Assembly: GCF_900537115.1 (NCBI RefSeq)
Contig: NZ_UNRG01000009.1
Span: 1-64,000 of the forward strand
From: Arthrobacter sp. Alg241-R88
GTDB lineage: Bacteria > Actinomycetota > Actinomycetes > Actinomycetales > Micrococcaceae
Direction of reading: 5' to 3'
DNA length: 64,000 bases
Numbering within the stretch: position 1 is the first letter of the stretch; every line of letters begins with the position of its first letter. Shown here one piece after another: positions 32,185 through 41,425 of the stretch. Below the pieces are notes generated by a model that did not search any database, was not told the origin of the DNA, and was given only the letters and a program-made list of their open reading frames with translations. Position numbers and translations under genes: made by a program.

Positions 32185-32829
32185 ATGAAAAAGACAGCAC
32201 TCGGAGTTCTGGCTCTAGCCGGGACACTGTCCATTCAGCTCGCTGGCGCCGGACCGGGCATCGCGGGGGAGCCGCGTGTCATTACGAAAACCGTGGCAAC
32301 AGGGGAGGCGATGACCGCGGAATATGACCACACGAATGGCTGTATACGGACGACGGTCAGCGTGTTCGGCAGCGTTTACACGGTCCGCGGATCAACTGCC
32401 CCTGAGAAGCTGGGCTTTGTGTCGGTCACCCAGGACAACACCTGCACAGGCACCACGCTGATTAACGGGTTTGGGGAGACATTGACGCTGGAAATGGACT
32501 CTCCAAACGGGTTGTCCAGGGGACGCCTGAAGATGTCCATGGAATTCACCAACTTTGCAGACCCCAGCAATCCAGTAAATTCGCAGTTGACGGCCGATAT
32601 GTCCTTCCGGGCCACGGCTGAAGCGGACAGGACGCGGGTAAAGTCCAAGTCCGCTTCGGCGGGTATCCGTTTTGTCTCGTCGGCAGATACCAGGAGCCGG
32701 CCCGTCTCCTCCACCGGCACCATAAAACTCGGGGCTCAAACTGTGGTTTCGCCGGGCACACCGGCGTACTACGGGATGCTCGCCTCGATGGTAAGCAAAG
32801 ACAAAACAGTAGCCCGCTCCGTGAAGTAG
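32185..32829 (+). CDS. Secreted protein of unknown function
   Basis: 214 residues with a Sec signal peptide (MKKTALGVLALAGTLSIQLAGAG, cleavage near Ala-Gly-Ala; the segment spans residues 1-23). The mature part is Thr/Ser-rich, predicted beta, with two cysteines (NGCIRTT and NTCTGTT) about 30 residues apart that could form a disulphide. I recognise no family. AAAGAGG gives a good ribosome site, and the signal peptide plus codon use make it a real gene. It stands alone, between the rsgA leader and a zinc-ribbon gene. Confidence 0.75.
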   Translation: MKKTALGVLALAGTLSIQLAGAGPGIAGEPRVITKTVATGEAMTAEYDHTNGCIRTTVSVFGSVYTVRGSTAPEKLGFVSVTQDNTCTGTTLINGFGETLTLEMDSPNGLSRGRLKMSMEFTNFADPSNPVNSQLTADMSFRATAEADRTRVKSKSASAGIRFVSSADTRSRPVSSTGTIKLGAQTVVSPGTPAYYGMLASMVSKDKTVARSVK

Positions 32830-32898
32830 CGCCCGGCAGCCCGTCTTTCCGGGCTTCAGTGCGCTTCACCGGCGGAACGAACGGGAAACGGTACGGTT

Positions 32899-33135
32899 TT
32901 AGCGCTGAAGTTCCAGAGCCCGCTTTTCCCGTGCGGAGATTCGCGAGACGTAGCCGCAGTTAGTACACGTGATCTGGTAGGACCGTGACGTAGTGAACAC
33001 CGGAATGAAGAAGAGCGTGAACTTGGTGGCCCGCTCCTCGAGGTGGTGGTGGACAAACGAGCGGCAGTACTGGCAGGTGGCAGGTTTGCCGGGGAGCGCC
33101 TTAAGCACTGTCTTGAAACCGAAGAGAAGGAGCAT
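32899..33135 (-). CDS. Zinc-ribbon domain protein
   Basis: 78 residues. Two CxxC knuckles, CQYC (about 21-24) and CTNCGY (about 57-62), form a treble-clef or zinc-ribbon, with HHH between them and an Arg/Lys-rich tail. The hydrophobic middle (KFTLFFIPVF) is typical of short zinc-ribbon proteins annotated in Micrococcaceae. Function is unknown. It is divergent from the diguanylate cyclase gene. Confidence 0.8.
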   Translation of the reverse strand: MLLLFGFKTVLKALPGKPATCQYCRSFVHHHLEERATKFTLFFIPVFTTSRSYQITCTNCGYVSRISAREKRALELQR

Positions 33136-33279
33136 GGCTTTGCCTTTCGGGTCTGTCCTGCGGGCTATCTGACAACCCTAAGCCCTGGAAAAGGTCCTGC
33201 CGATAGCCTGACAGGCTCCCCGGCCGGTGCAATACTGGGGGTCATTCGCGCGTTTCGGCATCGGGGGGACTTCGGTTAC

Positions 33280-34431
33280 ATGGTTCTGGATACCGCCACG
33301 CTGAGAATTGCGTTTGGCCTGATGGCCCTGGTTCTGGTGTTCCTCTTCTACTTCTCCGCCTATCGGACCACGCGCTCGCCGTACAGCGGCTGGTGGTGCC
33401 TGGCCCTTATCTTCTTCCTCGCCGGGTCTGCCTGTTACCTGCTGGACGGGACGGCCCACCAGATCTGGGCCAACCCGGCGGGCAACGTGCTGCTGGTGCA
33501 CGGCGGGGTGGCGGTCTGGGCGGGTGCACGTTCGCTGCGCACAGTTCCGCCGCCGAAGTGGGCATTCACCGGCATCCCGCTGGTTACCCTGGTCGCCTCG
33601 GTGGTGGACAATCCGGCCACCAACACGTGGTCCGGAGGGCCCGTGTTCCTCGCCGCGATGGGCATCACCATAGGGCTGGCGGCCCGGGAGCTGTGGCGCC
33701 TGGAGCCGGGCTATTCGCGGGTGCGGATTCCCATGGCCGTATCCGCCGGAGGACTCGCGGTCTTCTACTTCTTCCGCTGGCTGGCGTTTGTGGTGGAGGG
33801 CCAGGACGGGCCCATCTTCGTCACGGTCTTCGGCTCCGCCGTGACCACCCTGATCACAATGGTGCTGCTGGTGGTGGTCTCGTTCAGCATGGCCGCGCTC
33901 AGCAGCGAACAGCAGACCAGGGCCCTGCGGGTGGTCGCTTCCCGCGACGACCTCACCGGGCTCCTCAACCGCAAGGCCTTTTTGGATCTTGCTGCCGAGC
34001 AGTTGGCGGACCGTACCATTACCCGGGGTTCGGGCACCCTCATCCTGGCCGACCTGGACCACTTCAAATCCGTCAACGATACCTATGGCCATGCCGCCGG
34101 GGACCTCGCCCTCCAAGCCTTCGCGGACGCCTGCACGGCGACGGTCCGATCCACGGACCTGGTGGGAAGGTACGGAGGGGAAGAGTTTGTCCTTCTTTTG
34201 CCCGGTACCAGTGCAGAACGGGCCGAAACGATTGCCGAAGAAATCAGCCGGCGCCTGGCGGCGGCACCATCGGTGGACGGGATGGACATGCCCACCGTCA
34301 GTTACGGGATTTCCACGTACGACGACGGCACCAGCGACGTGTACGACCTGATCGCTACCGCGGACGGCGCCTTATACATGGCGAAGTCACTGGGCCGGAA
34401 CCGGACTGCCCGCAGCGACCGGAAGGGCTAG
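33280..34431 (+). CDS. Membrane-bound diguanylate cyclase (GGDEF)
   Basis: 383 residues from ATG 33280; an open frame continues upstream over the divergent zinc-ribbon gene and is rejected. Six to seven membrane segments (about 8-205) precede a GGDEF domain: DLTGLLNRKAF, DLDHFKSVNDTYGH and RYGGEEF (299-303). The product-binding I-site RSTD (290-293) lies five residues before GGEEF, so feedback inhibition by c-di-GMP is expected. The sensor region matches no named domain that I recognise. It should make c-di-GMP from GTP in response to a membrane signal. Confidence 0.88.
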   Translation: MVLDTATLRIAFGLMALVLVFLFYFSAYRTTRSPYSGWWCLALIFFLAGSACYLLDGTAHQIWANPAGNVLLVHGGVAVWAGARSLRTVPPPKWAFTGIPLVTLVASVVDNPATNTWSGGPVFLAAMGITIGLAARELWRLEPGYSRVRIPMAVSAGGLAVFYFFRWLAFVVEGQDGPIFVTVFGSAVTTLITMVLLVVVSFSMAALSSEQQTRALRVVASRDDLTGLLNRKAFLDLAAEQLADRTITRGSGTLILADLDHFKSVNDTYGHAAGDLALQAFADACTATVRSTDLVGRYGGEEFVLLLPGTSAERAETIAEEISRRLAAAPSVDGMDMPTVSYGISTYDDGTSDVYDLIATADGALYMAKSLGRNRTARSDRKG

Positions 34432-34454
34432 GGCGGTCAGCGGTGCCCAGGCCG

Positions 34455-35987
34455 TCAACCGCCGGCGTTAAGCTTTCCGGCCAGCCGCTCGCGCATCTGG
34501 ACGCTGGCCGAGTTCAGGCCGAGCAACTCCACCTCCCGGCCGTGGCGGCGGTACTTCTCGGTTACGGCGTCGAGCACGGCGATGGTGGAGGCGTCCCACA
34601 GGTGCGAGGCGTGCAGGTCCACCACCACCCGGCTGATCTCCGGCTCCGCGTCCAGGGCGTACTCGAACTGCATGTACAGATCATTGGACGAGGCAAAAAA
34701 CAGCTCGCCATCCACCGTGTACGTGGCTACGTTTTCGCCGTTGATCTCGAGCACCGTCCGTTCAACGGTGACAAAGTGGGCCACCCGCCGCGCGAACATG
34801 GCCATGGCGGCCAGCACGCCGACGCCGACGCCAATGGCCAGGTTGTGCGTCGCCACCACCACACCCACCGTGATCAGCATGACGGCGGTTTCCGACTTGG
34901 GCATCCGCCGCAGCGTCCGGGGGGCGATGGAGTGCCATTCGAAGGTGATGGCCGAAACGAAGATCATTACCGCTACCAGGGCTGCCATGGGGATGAGGCC
35001 CACCACGTCACCCAGCACCACCACGAGGACCAGCAGGAAGACGCCGGCGAGGAAAGTGGATACGCGGCTGCGCGCTCCGGAGCCCTTGACGTTGATCATC
35101 GTCTGGCCGATCACAGCGCAGCCACCCATGCCGCCGAGGAACCCGGTGACGATGTTGGCAACTCCCTGCCCCCATGATTCCCGGGTCTTGTTGGAACGGG
35201 TGTCCGTGATGTCGTCCACCAGCTTGGCGGTCATCAGGGATTCGAGCAGTCCCACCAGCGCCATGGACAGCGAAAACGGCGCCAGGACCTGGAAGGTCTC
35301 CCAGGTCAACGGGACGTTCGGGAGGAAGAAGCCAGGCAGGCTTTCCGGCAGCTGGCCCTTGTCATTGACCGTTGGCACGTCGACGCCCGCGAGTACAGCG
35401 ACCACTGTGAGCACCACGATGGCAACCAGGGGCGAGGGCACCGCCGTCGTAATCCTTGGCAGCCCCACCACGATGACCAGGCCGGCGGCGACGAGTGGGT
35501 AGACCAGCCAGGGGACGCCGATCAACTCCGGCAACTGGGCCATAAAGACCAGGATGGCCAGCGCGTTGACGAATCCCACCATGACGGAGCGGGGGATGAA
35601 ACGCATCAGCCGGGTGACACCGGCTACCGCGAGCAGGATCTGGAAGACGCCAGCCAGGATGACTGCCGCAATCAGGTGGTCCAGGCCGTGGCTGCGCATC
35701 AGCGGAGCAATCACCAGCGCCACGGCCCCGGTGGCGGCCGAGATCATCGCCGGCCGGCCGCCCACAAACGAGATGGTCACCGCCATGGTGAAGGAGGCGA
35801 AGAGGCCGATCCGCGGGTCCACGCCCGCAATCACCGAGAACGCGATGGCCTCCGGAATGAGCGCCAGCGCCACCACCAACCCGGCCAGGGCTTCCGTCTT
35901 CAGCCGCCGCGGGGAGCGCAAGGTGGCGCGTACGGACTGCAGTTGCTGGGGCGAGGGCGCCCTGTTCTCTGCGGTGGAAACAGCCAT
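34455..35987 (-). CDS. SulP-family anion transporter with STAS domain
   Basis: 510 residues. Membrane segments run from about 32 to 400, including LAGLVVALALIPEAIAFSVIAG (TM1) and GGMGGCAVIGQTMINVKSGG-like TM8 region (FLGGMGGCAVIGQTMINVKG). A C-terminal STAS domain covers about 420-505 (VDGELFFASSNDL, VVVDLHASHLWDASTIAVLD). The family moves sulfate, bicarbonate or other anions; bacterial members near this type include Na+-bicarbonate BicA-like proteins, and substrate cannot be assigned. Monocistronic. Confidence 0.87.
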   Translation of the reverse strand: MAVSTAENRAPSPQQLQSVRATLRSPRRLKTEALAGLVVALALIPEAIAFSVIAGVDPRIGLFASFTMAVTISFVGGRPAMISAATGAVALVIAPLMRSHGLDHLIAAVILAGVFQILLAVAGVTRLMRFIPRSVMVGFVNALAILVFMAQLPELIGVPWLVYPLVAAGLVIVVGLPRITTAVPSPLVAIVVLTVVAVLAGVDVPTVNDKGQLPESLPGFFLPNVPLTWETFQVLAPFSLSMALVGLLESLMTAKLVDDITDTRSNKTRESWGQGVANIVTGFLGGMGGCAVIGQTMINVKGSGARSRVSTFLAGVFLLVLVVVLGDVVGLIPMAALVAVMIFVSAITFEWHSIAPRTLRRMPKSETAVMLITVGVVVATHNLAIGVGVGVLAAMAMFARRVAHFVTVERTVLEINGENVATYTVDGELFFASSNDLYMQFEYALDAEPEISRVVVDLHASHLWDASTIAVLDAVTEKYRRHGREVELLGLNSASVQMRERLAGKLNAGG

Positions 35988-36308
35988 GGTCCGGCTCCAA
36001 TCGGGTATCGGAAACGCGGCAGCAGGGGAGGCGCGCGCCTTCGCAGTGAGTGGTGGTCAGGAAGGATGGCGCTGCCTTGCGCCGGAGTGGGAGAGTCGGC
36101 CGGGGCACCAGCGGTTTGCGGCGCCCGAACTCTCCAACTTTACGCCGAGCCGCGGGGGAGCCTGCACGTGGGCATGTTGTCAAACTGTGGCTTCCTGCGG
36201 CCCGTCATCCGGAAGCAGCGGGAAGCTTGACTGGTAAAATGGCGGGGTTGCAGGGCGGCCTTTTCGCTGGTGCAACCAGCGCCGTAACGAAGTAGGGGAC
36301 CAACAATC
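35988..36308. other. Intergenic region between sulP and mptB, no gene seen
   Basis: 321 bp between divergent genes. TAAAAT at 36235-36240 could be a -10 element for mptB without a good -35 partner. GGTTGC near 36246 can pair with GCAACC near 36273 as a weak leader hairpin. Open frames here on both strands continue over neighbouring genes and show no coding character. GTAGGGGA precedes the mptB start. Confidence 0.4.
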
Positions 36309-37931
36309 ATGACGGAAGGCGGTGCACACCTCGGGACGTCGGAAAGCCAGCCAGGCTTGCCGGCAACCGCCGTCACCGAGCCCGCCAGGCGCCGCGCCTA
36401 CGTGGCCATCATTGAGGGGTTCCTCGGCGCCCTCATGATGTTCGTCGGTTCCATCGGCACCGGCTGGATCGCCAACGGCTCGCCCATGATCCGCCAGCCT
36501 GTGGTCATCGCGCTCCGTACAGAAGGCTGGGGAGTGACGGTTTCCACCATCCTGCTGACGGCGGGCGCCATGGTGCTGATGCGTTCGTGGCTCCGGCTGG
36601 GGCAACGGCTGGGTGATTGGGGCAAATCGTCTCTTCGTTCCGTTGTTATCGCCATCTCTGCCTGGTCCCTGCCGCTGCTTTTCTGCGTGCCGGTTTTTTC
36701 CCGCGACGTCTACGCGTACACGGGCCAGGGCCGGCTGGTGATGGAGGGCCAAAACCCGTACGAGGTGGGCATTTCCACGCTCAACAACTGGTTCTCGCTC
36801 GGGGCAGATCCTGCCTGGGCGGAGAACAGGACCCCGTACGGTCCGTACTTCCTGTGGCTGGCGCGCGCCGTCGTAGGGCTGACCGGAGCCCAGCCCGATG
36901 TTTCCGTGCTGCTCTTCCGCCTTCTCGCCGGCGCCGGCGTCCTCCTCTGCGTCATCTACGTGCCGAAGCTGGCGGAGCTGCACGGCATCAACGGTGCCCG
37001 GGCACTGTGGATCTCCGTGGCCAACCCCCTGTTCCTGATCAGCTTCATTGCCAGCGCACACAATGATGCACTCATGGTGGGGCTCGCCGTCGCCGGCGTC
37101 TACTTCGCGGCAACGCGCCGCTACCTGCTGGGCATCCTGCTGGTCACCGCCTCCATCGGCATCAAACCCATCACTGTGCTCCTGCTGCCGTTCATCGGGG
37201 TCATGTGGGCGGGCCCCTCTGCCTCGTGGCTGCGCAAGTTCCTGATCTGGGGCGCGACGGCGGGTATCAGCTTCGGCGTCCTGGCCCTCAGCGGCATCCC
37301 GTACAACCTGGGGCTGGGCTGGACCTGGGCCATCATGGATCCCACTCCCGGCTATACCGGTTACTCGCCGTCAGGCTTCCTGGGCCAGCAGGTGGAGTTC
37401 CTGGCCAATGTGCTGGGGCTGCCGGGCGGGACATTTGCCACCCTGCTGCGGACGGGCATGAAGTATGCGGCCATCGCGCTGGTCCTGCTGTTGATGTTCC
37501 GCGGGGACTACTCCCGGGCGGTGCGCCGGATGGCCCTGGCGTTCACCGCCGTGGTGATGCTGTCACCCATCATCCAGCCCTGGTACATCCTGTGGTTCCT
37601 GCCGTTCCTGGCTGTTACCGGCATCCGGGACGACTGGCAGATCCGGTCGCTGTACGTGGGCGTCACCTTCTTTGTGGTGTTCGGGGCGCAGGACCAGCTC
37701 TCCGTGTGGTCCTTCGTTGAGCTGCCCATCGACGCCTCATCCCTGGCGTTCGTGACGGCCCTGGGGTTCACGTTCTACCTTTTATTCCTCGATGTGCATA
37801 CACGAAAACTGCTGATTGAAGCCAAGCCGCTGGACCTCGCAAGGCGGGGCTGGAACTGGATCAGCTCGAGGCGTGAGGTGCGCCGCCTCCGCGCCGAACA
37901 GCCCGATCGGCAGCAGCTCGGAAGCCGCTGA
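36309..37931 (+). CDS. mptB: Polyprenol-phosphomannose-dependent alpha-1,6-mannosyltransferase MptB
   Basis: 540 residues, GT-C fold with 13 or so membrane segments. The first periplasmic loop carries the acidic pair SRDVYAYTGQGRLVMEGQNPYEVG (about 138-160; catalytic Asp in RDVYAY), followed by NRTPYGPYFLWLA and FIASAHNDALMVGLAVAG. These match MptB, which starts the mannan backbone of lipomannan/lipoarabinomannan-type lipoglycans in actinobacteria. It faces two GT87 genes on the other strand that probably act in the same pathway. Confidence 0.85.
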   Translation: MTEGGAHLGTSESQPGLPATAVTEPARRRAYVAIIEGFLGALMMFVGSIGTGWIANGSPMIRQPVVIALRTEGWGVTVSTILLTAGAMVLMRSWLRLGQRLGDWGKSSLRSVVIAISAWSLPLLFCVPVFSRDVYAYTGQGRLVMEGQNPYEVGISTLNNWFSLGADPAWAENRTPYGPYFLWLARAVVGLTGAQPDVSVLLFRLLAGAGVLLCVIYVPKLAELHGINGARALWISVANPLFLISFIASAHNDALMVGLAVAGVYFAATRRYLLGILLVTASIGIKPITVLLLPFIGVMWAGPSASWLRKFLIWGATAGISFGVLALSGIPYNLGLGWTWAIMDPTPGYTGYSPSGFLGQQVEFLANVLGLPGGTFATLLRTGMKYAAIALVLLLMFRGDYSRAVRRMALAFTAVVMLSPIIQPWYILWFLPFLAVTGIRDDWQIRSLYVGVTFFVVFGAQDQLSVWSFVELPIDASSLAFVTALGFTFYLLFLDVHTRKLLIEAKPLDLARRGWNWISSRREVRRLRAEQPDRQQLGSR

Positions 37932-37932
37932 G

Positions 37933-39153
37933 CTAGGCTCCGGCAGGCACTGCGGCAGCAGACTTCCGGCCCAGCTCGGCCGTCCGCTTCACCGACCACC
38001 AGAGCAGCACCACCAGAAGCACATTGCGGGTGGTGAGGATGGCCGCCATTACCGGGTGGGCATGAATGAGCGGTGTATAGAAGAGGGGATAGATCACGAA
38101 AGTGGTCATGGCGATCCCCATCAGCAGGGCAGCGGGGACCTTCCAGCGGTCCCAGTCGTGGGTGAGGCCGGCAATGATTACCGGTGCCAGCCAGATAATG
38201 AACTGCGGGGAACCCACCTTGTTGAACACGATGAACGCGGTGACCATCATGAGGGAACCCTCAAGGAACAGTTCCTCGCGTTCGGCACCGCGGTTCATCG
38301 CGCGGACCAGCAGGACAGCCGCTCCCACCGCCGCGAGGATGAGGAGCGGCTGCATCAGGAACGCCGCAGTGCTGGCGCCCGGGCCGTAAACCTCGGTGGA
38401 GTTGATGGCGGTGTTGTCCGCCATTTTTGAACCCGCAATGTTGAAGACGCTCAGCCACACCCACGGCGTGGAGAAGGTTGCTTCGAGCTGCATGCCGCGC
38501 TCGCCCTGGTTGGTGAGGAAGTCCATGATGTGCGGCAGCCCGCCGGACAGCCACGTTCCCAGGGCGACAACGGCCGTCACCACCACCCCTGAGAGGACCA
38601 CCTGGATCCGTTTCTGGCTGGCAATAACGATGGGCGCCAGCACCGCGGCCGGCCACACCTTGATCCAGGTGGCAATGCTCAGCAGGATGCCCGCCACCAC
38701 CGGCCGCTGCGCCGCATACAGGAGGGCAATCAGCACGATGGGTGCGGTAATGCCCTCCACCCTCGCAAAGCTGAGGTAGCCCATAAAGACGGTGAAAAAC
38801 AGCCACCACCATGCCGGGGCCACGCCGCTCACTTTCCGCGGACCGCGGGTCAGGAAGGCAAGCCCGACGGCATTGAGGGCCGTGATGATCAGGAACCAGA
38901 CCAGGAGGTACAGGCCTGGCCCGGCGATGTTCGCGAGGAAGATGGGGATCTGCGCCAGCACCGGGTACACCCACGGGCTGATCTTCCCATCGAGGTTCTC
39001 CGGGTTGTAGCCGTCCGTGGCCCACTGGCGGTACTGCTCGGTGTCGCTGAAGGTCTCGCCGTGCAGGAAGAAGGACGCCATCCAGCCCAGGAAGTAAAGA
39101 TGGACGACGGCGAAACCCCACCACACGCTGGACGGGCGCGCGAACCAGTCCAC
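37933..39153 (-). CDS. GT87-family membrane glycosyltransferase (DUF2029), copy 2
   Basis: 406 residues with about ten membrane segments, GT-C type. The loop HGETFSDTEQYRQWA carries the catalytic acidic residue, and SPWVYPVLAQIPIFLA and FNKVGSPQFIIWLAPV follow. It is about half identical by eye to the gene at 39218, with the same order of motifs, so the two are tandem duplicates. The start is GTG 65 bp after the previous stop; no better start is found. It probably uses polyprenol-phosphomannose to add mannose to a lipoglycan; family members differ in linkage. Confidence 0.83.
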   Translation of the reverse strand: MDWFARPSSVWWGFAVVHLYFLGWMASFFLHGETFSDTEQYRQWATDGYNPENLDGKISPWVYPVLAQIPIFLANIAGPGLYLLVWFLIITALNAVGLAFLTRGPRKVSGVAPAWWWLFFTVFMGYLSFARVEGITAPIVLIALLYAAQRPVVAGILLSIATWIKVWPAAVLAPIVIASQKRIQVVLSGVVVTAVVALGTWLSGGLPHIMDFLTNQGERGMQLEATFSTPWVWLSVFNIAGSKMADNTAINSTEVYGPGASTAAFLMQPLLILAAVGAAVLLVRAMNRGAEREELFLEGSLMMVTAFIVFNKVGSPQFIIWLAPVIIAGLTHDWDRWKVPAALLMGIAMTTFVIYPLFYTPLIHAHPVMAAILTTRNVLLVVLLWWSVKRTAELGRKSAAAVPAGA

Positions 39154-39217
39154 TACTTTTGCGGGAACGAATTTCGTGCGGACGCTGACCAGCCGGTCGA
39201 AGAACTTCGTGGAAATC

Positions 39218-40600
39218 TTAGGACTCCTTCAGCGCGGGAGCGGCTGCAGGCGTCTTTTTGCCCAGCGAGTAGAGGCGCCGGACGCTCCAGAGGAACAGGA
39301 CCACCAGGAGGACGTTGCGGATGGTCAGCACTAGGGCCATCCACGGGTTGTTGTGGCTGAGCGCGTCGTAGAACAGGGGGTAGATGAAGTAGGTGGCCAC
39401 GGCGATGACGATCAGCATGGCCGCCGGGACCCGCCATTCCCGCCAGCTGTGCGCCAGCCCGACGGCGACTGCCGGGGCGAGCCACACCATGAACTGCGGG
39501 GAGCCCACTTTGTTGAAGACCACGAACGCGGTGGCCAGAGTCAGGGCGCCGGCCAGGAGCAGTTCGGTGCGGTCTGCCCCGCCGCTGACTTTGCCGTTGT
39601 GCTGGTTGCCGTTATGCAGCGCCCAGAACGTCAGGCCGGCCACCAGCAGGGCGGCCAGGATCAGGAGGGGCTGCATCAGCACGGACATCAGGGCGGTGCC
39701 GGGGCCGTCCACCTGCATGGAGTTGATATCCGTGTTCATGTACATGCGGGAATCGCCGATGTTCAGGACGGACAGCCAGAGCCACGGCGTGGTGAAGGTG
39801 GCCTCGAGCTGCATGCCGCGGTCGCCCTGCTGGGTGAGGAAGTTCAGGAGCTTCGGAAGGCTGCCTGCCGCAGCAGCCAGCGCAACCACAACCGCCGACG
39901 TCGCAATTCCGGCAAGCACCACCAGGATCCGGTTCTTGACGACGGCGAACAGGGCCAGCATGACAGCAGCCGGCCAGACCTTCACCCAGGTGCCGACGGC
40001 CAGCAGGACGGAGGCGATGAACGGCCGGCCCACGCCGTAGGCGAGGGCCACCAGGACCAGCGGCGCCGTGAGGCCGTCCACGCGGGCGAAGCCGAGCCAG
40101 CCCATGAGGAAGGTGAAGACCAGCCACCACCAGCCGGCAGGGATGGCCTGGCGGTCCCGGCCCCGGTTGGTGAGTTTCAGCAGGGCCCAGCCGTTGAGCA
40201 CTGTGGTCATCAGGACCCAAAGGAAAAAGAACGGCCCGGGACCGGCAACGCCTGCGATGGCCATGGGGATCAGCGCGAGGATGGGGTAAACCCAGGGGCT
40301 GGGACCGCCGGTGAGGTTGGCGTCGTCGAACCCGGCCATGGCCCAGTCACGGTAGATGAACGTGTCACTGAAGGCCTCGCCGCGGAGCGAGAGTGAAGCG
40401 GCGAAGACCAGGAAGACCAGGTGCACCACGATGAATCCGGCAAGCAGTCCCCGCCCGGTATTCAGCCGATCCCGAACCGGTGCCGGGATGAGGAGGTTGC
40501 GCATCCGGGTGAGATTGCCGAAGAAAGCGTCGGTGGAAATGGCGGAATCCTTGTCAGGTCGTTGCACAGCAAGGTCGTTGCGCAATGGTGCACGGGTCAT
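39218..40600 (-). CDS. GT87-family membrane glycosyltransferase (DUF2029), copy 1
   Basis: 460 residues from ATG 40600 (GGAGAAG upstream); TTG 40636 with GGAAG upstream would add 12 residues. A cytoplasmic lead of about 50 residues precedes ten membrane segments. The catalytic loop is RGEAFSDTFIYRDWA, and SPWVYPILALIPMAI and FNKVGSPQFMVWLAPA match the downstream paralogue. It is the first gene of a two-gene operon read towards mptB. Likely a polyprenol-phosphomannose-dependent mannosyltransferase. Confidence 0.83.
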   Translation of the reverse strand: MTRAPLRNDLAVQRPDKDSAISTDAFFGNLTRMRNLLIPAPVRDRLNTGRGLLAGFIVVHLVFLVFAASLSLRGEAFSDTFIYRDWAMAGFDDANLTGGPSPWVYPILALIPMAIAGVAGPGPFFFLWVLMTTVLNGWALLKLTNRGRDRQAIPAGWWWLVFTFLMGWLGFARVDGLTAPLVLVALAYGVGRPFIASVLLAVGTWVKVWPAAVMLALFAVVKNRILVVLAGIATSAVVVALAAAAGSLPKLLNFLTQQGDRGMQLEATFTTPWLWLSVLNIGDSRMYMNTDINSMQVDGPGTALMSVLMQPLLILAALLVAGLTFWALHNGNQHNGKVSGGADRTELLLAGALTLATAFVVFNKVGSPQFMVWLAPAVAVGLAHSWREWRVPAAMLIVIAVATYFIYPLFYDALSHNNPWMALVLTIRNVLLVVLFLWSVRRLYSLGKKTPAAAPALKES

Positions 40601-40873
40601 GCCGGGAGGCTTCTCCGGGGCATTGGAGGCGTTCAAAAACAGCTTCCACTCCCCATCAACTCTAAGTGACCATGCCTAGGGGCCCGTAATTGTTGTGCTT
40701 GCTCGATGAAGTGCGTGCCGCTGACCTGCGGTTCTAAATTAGTTGATTTTTCAAGTTGCTGGCGGGGCGATGCTAGGGCATCATAAACGGGGCACACCAA
40801 GTGCCTCACGGCGTCAGCAGTTCGGGGGAGCGGAAGACGCCTGCGCAACCCCAACCATTAAGGCCTACCCCAC

Positions 40874-41086
40874 ATGACCGCTCACAACTTCCCACTGACC
40901 CTGACCATCGCCGACCGCGAGAGCATGGACAGCCAGCTCGACGCCGCCGTCACGGCCGCCAAGGCCCACGCGCTCGCTGAAAAGCGCCACGGCATCCTGG
41001 TGACACGGCACGGCGTGGACAAGTTCACGGTCGCCCTCAGCGAGGCCGTCCCCTTTGGCCTCACCCGCGAGCACCAGGCCTGGTAG
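40874..41086 (+). CDS. Small hypothetical protein
   Basis: 70 residues (MTAHNFPLTLTIADRESMDS and onwards), hydrophilic, mixed alpha/beta, ending REHQAW. The pattern LAEKRHGILVTRHGVDKFTVAL is strand-helix-strand-like. TAAGG stands 9 bases before the ATG. No family recognised; coding character is good. The 237-bp gap upstream of it holds small dyads (GATGC-TAGG-GCATC at 40769-40782) but nothing else clear. Confidence 0.6.
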   Translation: MTAHNFPLTLTIADRESMDSQLDAAVTAAKAHALAEKRHGILVTRHGVDKFTVALSEAVPFGLTREHQAW

Positions 41087-41116
41087 CCCGGCCGCGCCTG
41101 TTTCCCTGACGGCGCT

Positions 41117-41374
41117 TTACCCTCCGGCGTTGCCGGAGTCGTCTCCGGAGAGCCGTCCGCTGCGCCCCTGGAGCCGGTCGATGTGCTTGGATGCCTCGGC
41201 CTTGCTGAGGTCCGCCGGAAGTTCTTCGCCTGCTTCACGGGCCAGCGTATCCAGGTAGCTTCGCTGTGCCGCCGTCATTGGCTCGTCGCCGGTCACCCAG
41301 TCTTCCGGGTCCCGGTTCAGGCCTGCATCCGGTTCAGGGGTGGGGCTGCCGATGGTTTCCTTGTTATCACTCAT
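41117..41374 (-). CDS. DUF3072 domain protein
   Basis: 85 residues. The core DEPMTAAQRSYLDTLAREAG followed by LSKAEASKHIDRLQ (about 30-70) is the DUF3072 helix-turn-helix-like motif (MTxxQxxYLxTLxxEAG, LtKaeASkhId). It is a short helical domain of unknown function common in actinobacteria and cyanobacteria. N-terminus is disordered. Confidence 0.88.
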   Translation of the reverse strand: MSDNKETIGSPTPEPDAGLNRDPEDWVTGDEPMTAAQRSYLDTLAREAGEELPADLSKAEASKHIDRLQGRSGRLSGDDSGNAGG

Positions 41375-41425
41375 GCCTGAAATTCTAGGCGCCGGGTACC
41401 CCCACGCCCCGGCAGGCTCCGAAGG

